From positions 62,001 to 126,000 of the forward strand of contig JAXGPP010000013.1 in NCBI GenBank assembly GCA_040766885.1: DNA of 64,000 nt, given 5' to 3'. This DNA is from JAXGPP01 sp040766885. GTDB taxonomy: Bacteria; Planctomycetota; Planctomycetia; Pirellulales; Thermoguttaceae. Every line of letters begins with the position of its first letter. Positions within the stretch are counted from its first letter, which is position 1. The position numbers and the translations under genes are program-made. Of this stretch, positions 62,038 through 64,000 are shown one piece after another. The notes under the pieces are model-generated. The model worked only from the letters and a program-made list of their open reading frames with translations, had not been told where the DNA came from and did not search any database.

Positions 62038-62817
62038 TCATTCAGTGTCGACGGAGTCATCTTGGGGCACGGTTGTGATCTGAACCTCTAATTCGCCCAA
62101 GTCCAGGCCCTCGTCGTCTGACTCCAACTTGTCGCCTGGCATGGTAAACCTGTGGCTGAGTCCGCCAATGCCAAGCACCGACGCGCGCGCACCGCTCTCG
62201 GCGGCACTGTACCACGTGACCGTCAACACATAGGAACCATCAACGACGTCGTCGATGTGAAATGACCCGTCCGGCTTGATTTCGAACTCATATCCCCATT
62301 CCTCACCCATCTGAGTACCGCCTGTTTCCATCTCGATATGGTGAAGAGACGCACGATGCCTAGTCCAGTCGAACGGCGCCGTAAACCAACTGGGGAGAAC
62401 CGCTTTGCCTTTGACCGGCCGACCTCGGCCTCCCAGCTCTATTCCAGTTGCTGCTCCTGGCTCAGGAAATACAGTCGTGCTCAGCGACGGGGCTTGGCCA
62501 TTCTGCCTGTACTTGGCGGGACGCGACCCGGTTATCCTCCCTCTGGTTCCAGGAACGTTGGGGAACTCGAAGTGACCGTCGGCATCGGTTTGCACGCGGT
62601 AACGGCACACGATCTCATGGTTCCAGTCCGAAAGACGGTCTCGCGCCAGACTGAACTCCAATCCAACGGTTTGAAACGGTGCGGGACGGGATCCGATGCG
62701 GAAGACCCCCTCAAGCCGCGCCCACGGCTCAACGACCACAGCATGCTCCCCCCGGAAATCCTCGATGGTTGCCACTCCGTACCCGTTCGAGCACGAATGC
62801 CTCCACTCCGTACTCAC
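62038..62817 (-). CDS. Carboxypeptidase-regulatory-like domain protein, possibly C-terminal part of a split gene
   Basis: 259 aa from ATG 62817, overlapping the preceding gene by 4 bases. It opens with GYGVATIEDFRGEHAVVVEP then WARLEGVFRIGSRPAPF, the linker that joins beta-sandwich repeats in planctomycete CarboxypepD_reg-like proteins. Beta-sandwich repeats follow (YRVQTDADGHFEFPNVPGT, EFEIKPDGSFHIDDVVDGSY). It has no signal peptide, although this fold is usually exported. That and its mid-domain start suggest it was once the C-terminal half of the upstream gene, separated by a frameshift; a simple two-gene operon is the alternative. Confidence 0.6.
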   Translation of the reverse strand: MSTEWRHSCSNGYGVATIEDFRGEHAVVVEPWARLEGVFRIGSRPAPFQTVGLEFSLARDRLSDWNHEIVCRYRVQTDADGHFEFPNVPGTRGRITGSRPAKYRQNGQAPSLSTTVFPEPGAATGIELGGRGRPVKGKAVLPSWFTAPFDWTRHRASLHHIEMETGGTQMGEEWGYEFEIKPDGSFHIDDVVDGSYVLTVTWYSAAESGARASVLGIGGLSHRFTMPGDKLESDDEGLDLGELEVQITTVPQDDSVDTE

Positions 62818-63389
62818 CCACCCGGCGCCAACCGCGTACCTGGCACAGTAATACCAAGCTGGATATTGCCGAAATGCTGTTCCTCGGGGTGGTCGATCGC
62901 AGCGAGGATGATCTCCTCGTTCTTGGCTCTCCAGGTCTCCTCACCCGCAGAAATCCGTTTGCGGAACGCGCGCGAGCCTCGCAGAAAGTTCAGCTCCAGA
63001 TGCAGGGCGGTGGGCCGAACGCGAAACGCGGCGACCGTACCGGAATCGCCAACTTCCGCATCTTCTACTTGCGGCACCTTGATGGGCGAACCGTCTGGAG
63101 CCCACCAGCCTGCTTCCTTGTCGGTCGCGAGGATCAGGCCGAGGAATTCGATTGTCGCGATCTCCGGGATTTCCGCGACCAGTGACCCACCTCGAGATGG
63201 ACTCTGTTGCACGCTGGCGCCGGCGTCTGCCTGATCGGCGGCCATAGTTCGCCCGGTTAGCACGCCAGCAAGAAGCACTCCGATGCCTAGCGCGAGACGC
63301 ATGCGCGCCAGGGCAACGCCCTGCCAGAAAGAGCGTGCCACCGATTGCACGCAAGAAACCGAGTCGAACAAGTCACCTGTCGGGCTCAT
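62814..63389 (-). CDS. Exported hypothetical protein, possible N-terminal half of a split gene
   Basis: 191 aa from ATG 63389, supported by GGGAG 8 bases upstream; an ATG at 63302 begins a shorter form with the same signal. The hydrophobic stretch MRLALGIGVLLAGVLTG is an export signal. The rest is soluble (IEFLGLILATDKEAGWWAPD, IKVPQVEDAEVGDSG) with no recognised domain, and stops abruptly at TVPGTRLAPGG. It overlaps the following gene by ATGA. See that entry for the split-gene reading. Confidence 0.55.
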   Translation of the reverse strand: MSPTGDLFDSVSCVQSVARSFWQGVALARMRLALGIGVLLAGVLTGRTMAADQADAGASVQQSPSRGGSLVAEIPEIATIEFLGLILATDKEAGWWAPDGSPIKVPQVEDAEVGDSGTVAAFRVRPTALHLELNFLRGSRAFRKRISAGEETWRAKNEEIILAAIDHPEEQHFGNIQLGITVPGTRLAPGG

Positions 63390-63704
63390 AAGATCGACTC
63401 CCTGATGTTGCGGCCGATCACTTGACGCTCGCCAAATCGCACGCCGCCATCAGTCCTAGCGATGTGGCGGCGGCCTGTCAACGACCGATCCACGTCGGAT
63501 TGCGGATTCGCAGGTGAGCTGGCAAACCGGGAATCTCTGGGACTCCCGTCATAGCACAAGGCTTTCGATAACCACACGGCCTGCTGGGTATTCGACTGGT
63601 TTGCATAGCGATCGATCGTCTTGCGTGCAGGCACTTCCCCGGGCAAAATGCAGCCGTGACACCTTGCATCGCAAACACCGCTAGATCACAGACGATCTCG
63701 TCAT
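63390..63704. other. Divergent intergenic region before the alginate lyase gene
   Basis: About 315 bp with no supportable gene; short minus-strand ORFs lack ribosome sites and domains. No clear promoter or repeat was recognised. Confidence 0.4.
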
Positions 63705-64000
63705 GACAGACCGCTTCCGCACCACGGCACTCTTTGTTCTGCAGGCCCTCGCAGGCTTCTTCCTGGCGTGTTCCGCCTCAGCCGCCGATCTGCCGGCCGA
63801 TTTCGTGATCGATCTGGAGCGGCTTGCGCGGACGAAGGCCCGCATCGAGGCGGGCGATGAGGCCCTTCGTCCGGCCGTTGCACGGCTCAAGCAGGAAACG
63901 GCCGAGGCGTTGCGGGCAGGGCCGTTCTCCGTGCTCGACAAGACCCGCGTGCCGCCCAGCGGCGACAAGCACGATTATCTGAGCTTGGGGCCATACTGGT
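63705..64000 (+). CDS. Secreted alginate lyase-family protein, 3' end cut by window edge
   Basis: At least 98 aa from ATG 63705. A signal peptide (LFVLQALAGFFLACSASAAD) is followed by a helix and then VLDKTRVPPSGDKHDYLSLG and PYW. A PPSGDKHDY-x-S-x-xPY-W segment is the conserved start of the alginate_lyase (PL5/PL17-type) alpha/alpha-barrel. It suggests breakdown of alginate or another uronic-acid polymer. The rest lies outside the window. Confidence 0.75.

Overview
This 64 kb window is a GC-rich chromosomal segment that looks like a planctomycete, probably of the Pirellulales group (inference). The basis is four secreted formylglycine-type sulfatases, DUF1080 and DUF1593 proteins, many Tat-exported sugar enzymes, a PEP-CTERM protein, a flotillin FloA, and secreted glycoside hydrolases of types common in that phylum. 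I saw no rRNA, tRNA or CRISPR array.

Layout. 1-1.4 kb: the 5' part of an IS1182-like transposase and a small repeat zone. 1.4-12.5 kb: secreted carbohydrate-active proteins on the minus strand (a TIM-barrel glycosidase, a GH71/99-like protein, a Tat-exported sugar isomerase, a large beta-helix protein, an outer-membrane protein and a proline-rich secreted protein), with a plus-strand two-domain class II aldolase between them. 12.8-20.0 kb: a tightly packed plus-strand operon of a DUF1080 protein, two sulfatases, a glycyl radical enzyme that carries a Tat signal, and its radical-SAM activase. This is the most unusual locus here. 20.1-34.6 kb: mixed functions, with a class V aminotransferase, a fourth-type sulfatase, a voltage-sensor-like membrane protein with mgtE, a lipoprotein, an ABC-2 exporter, a floA/DUF1593 cluster and a dynamin-like GTPase divergent from floA.

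34.8-42 kb: a Gfo/Idh oxidoreductase followed by a scrambled accessory region. It holds four pieces of Rhs protein, a REP-type transposase tail, an AT-richer Rhs tip with a possible immunity gene, hairpins and direct repeats, and an intact Tat-exported xylose-isomerase-like protein. 42-50.6 kb: a PEP-CTERM protein, a sulfatase, an Fe-S-type Rrf2 regulator with a clear promoter and operator-like dyad, an enolase-superfamily protein, a GH97 and a GH5-like enzyme. 50.6-55.5 kb: a MacB-type ABC exporter operon interrupted by a small four-helix-bundle gene between inverted repeats. 55.7-64 kb: a secreted nitrilase-fold protein, a GH127 beta-L-arabinofuranosidase-like enzyme, a second Tat-exported sugar-isomerase-like protein, two carboxypeptidase-regulatory-like proteins and the start of an alginate lyase.

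Taken together, the window appears devoted mainly to extracellular or periplasmic breakdown of complex, partly sulfated glycans: sulfatases and glycosidases release sugars, and Tat-exported isomerase, oxidoreductase, enolase-type and glycyl-radical enzymes may act on them outside the cytoplasm (inference). Most starts were chosen from Shine-Dalgarno matches and signal peptides. Long antisense ORFs over real genes were discarded as GC-driven shadows.
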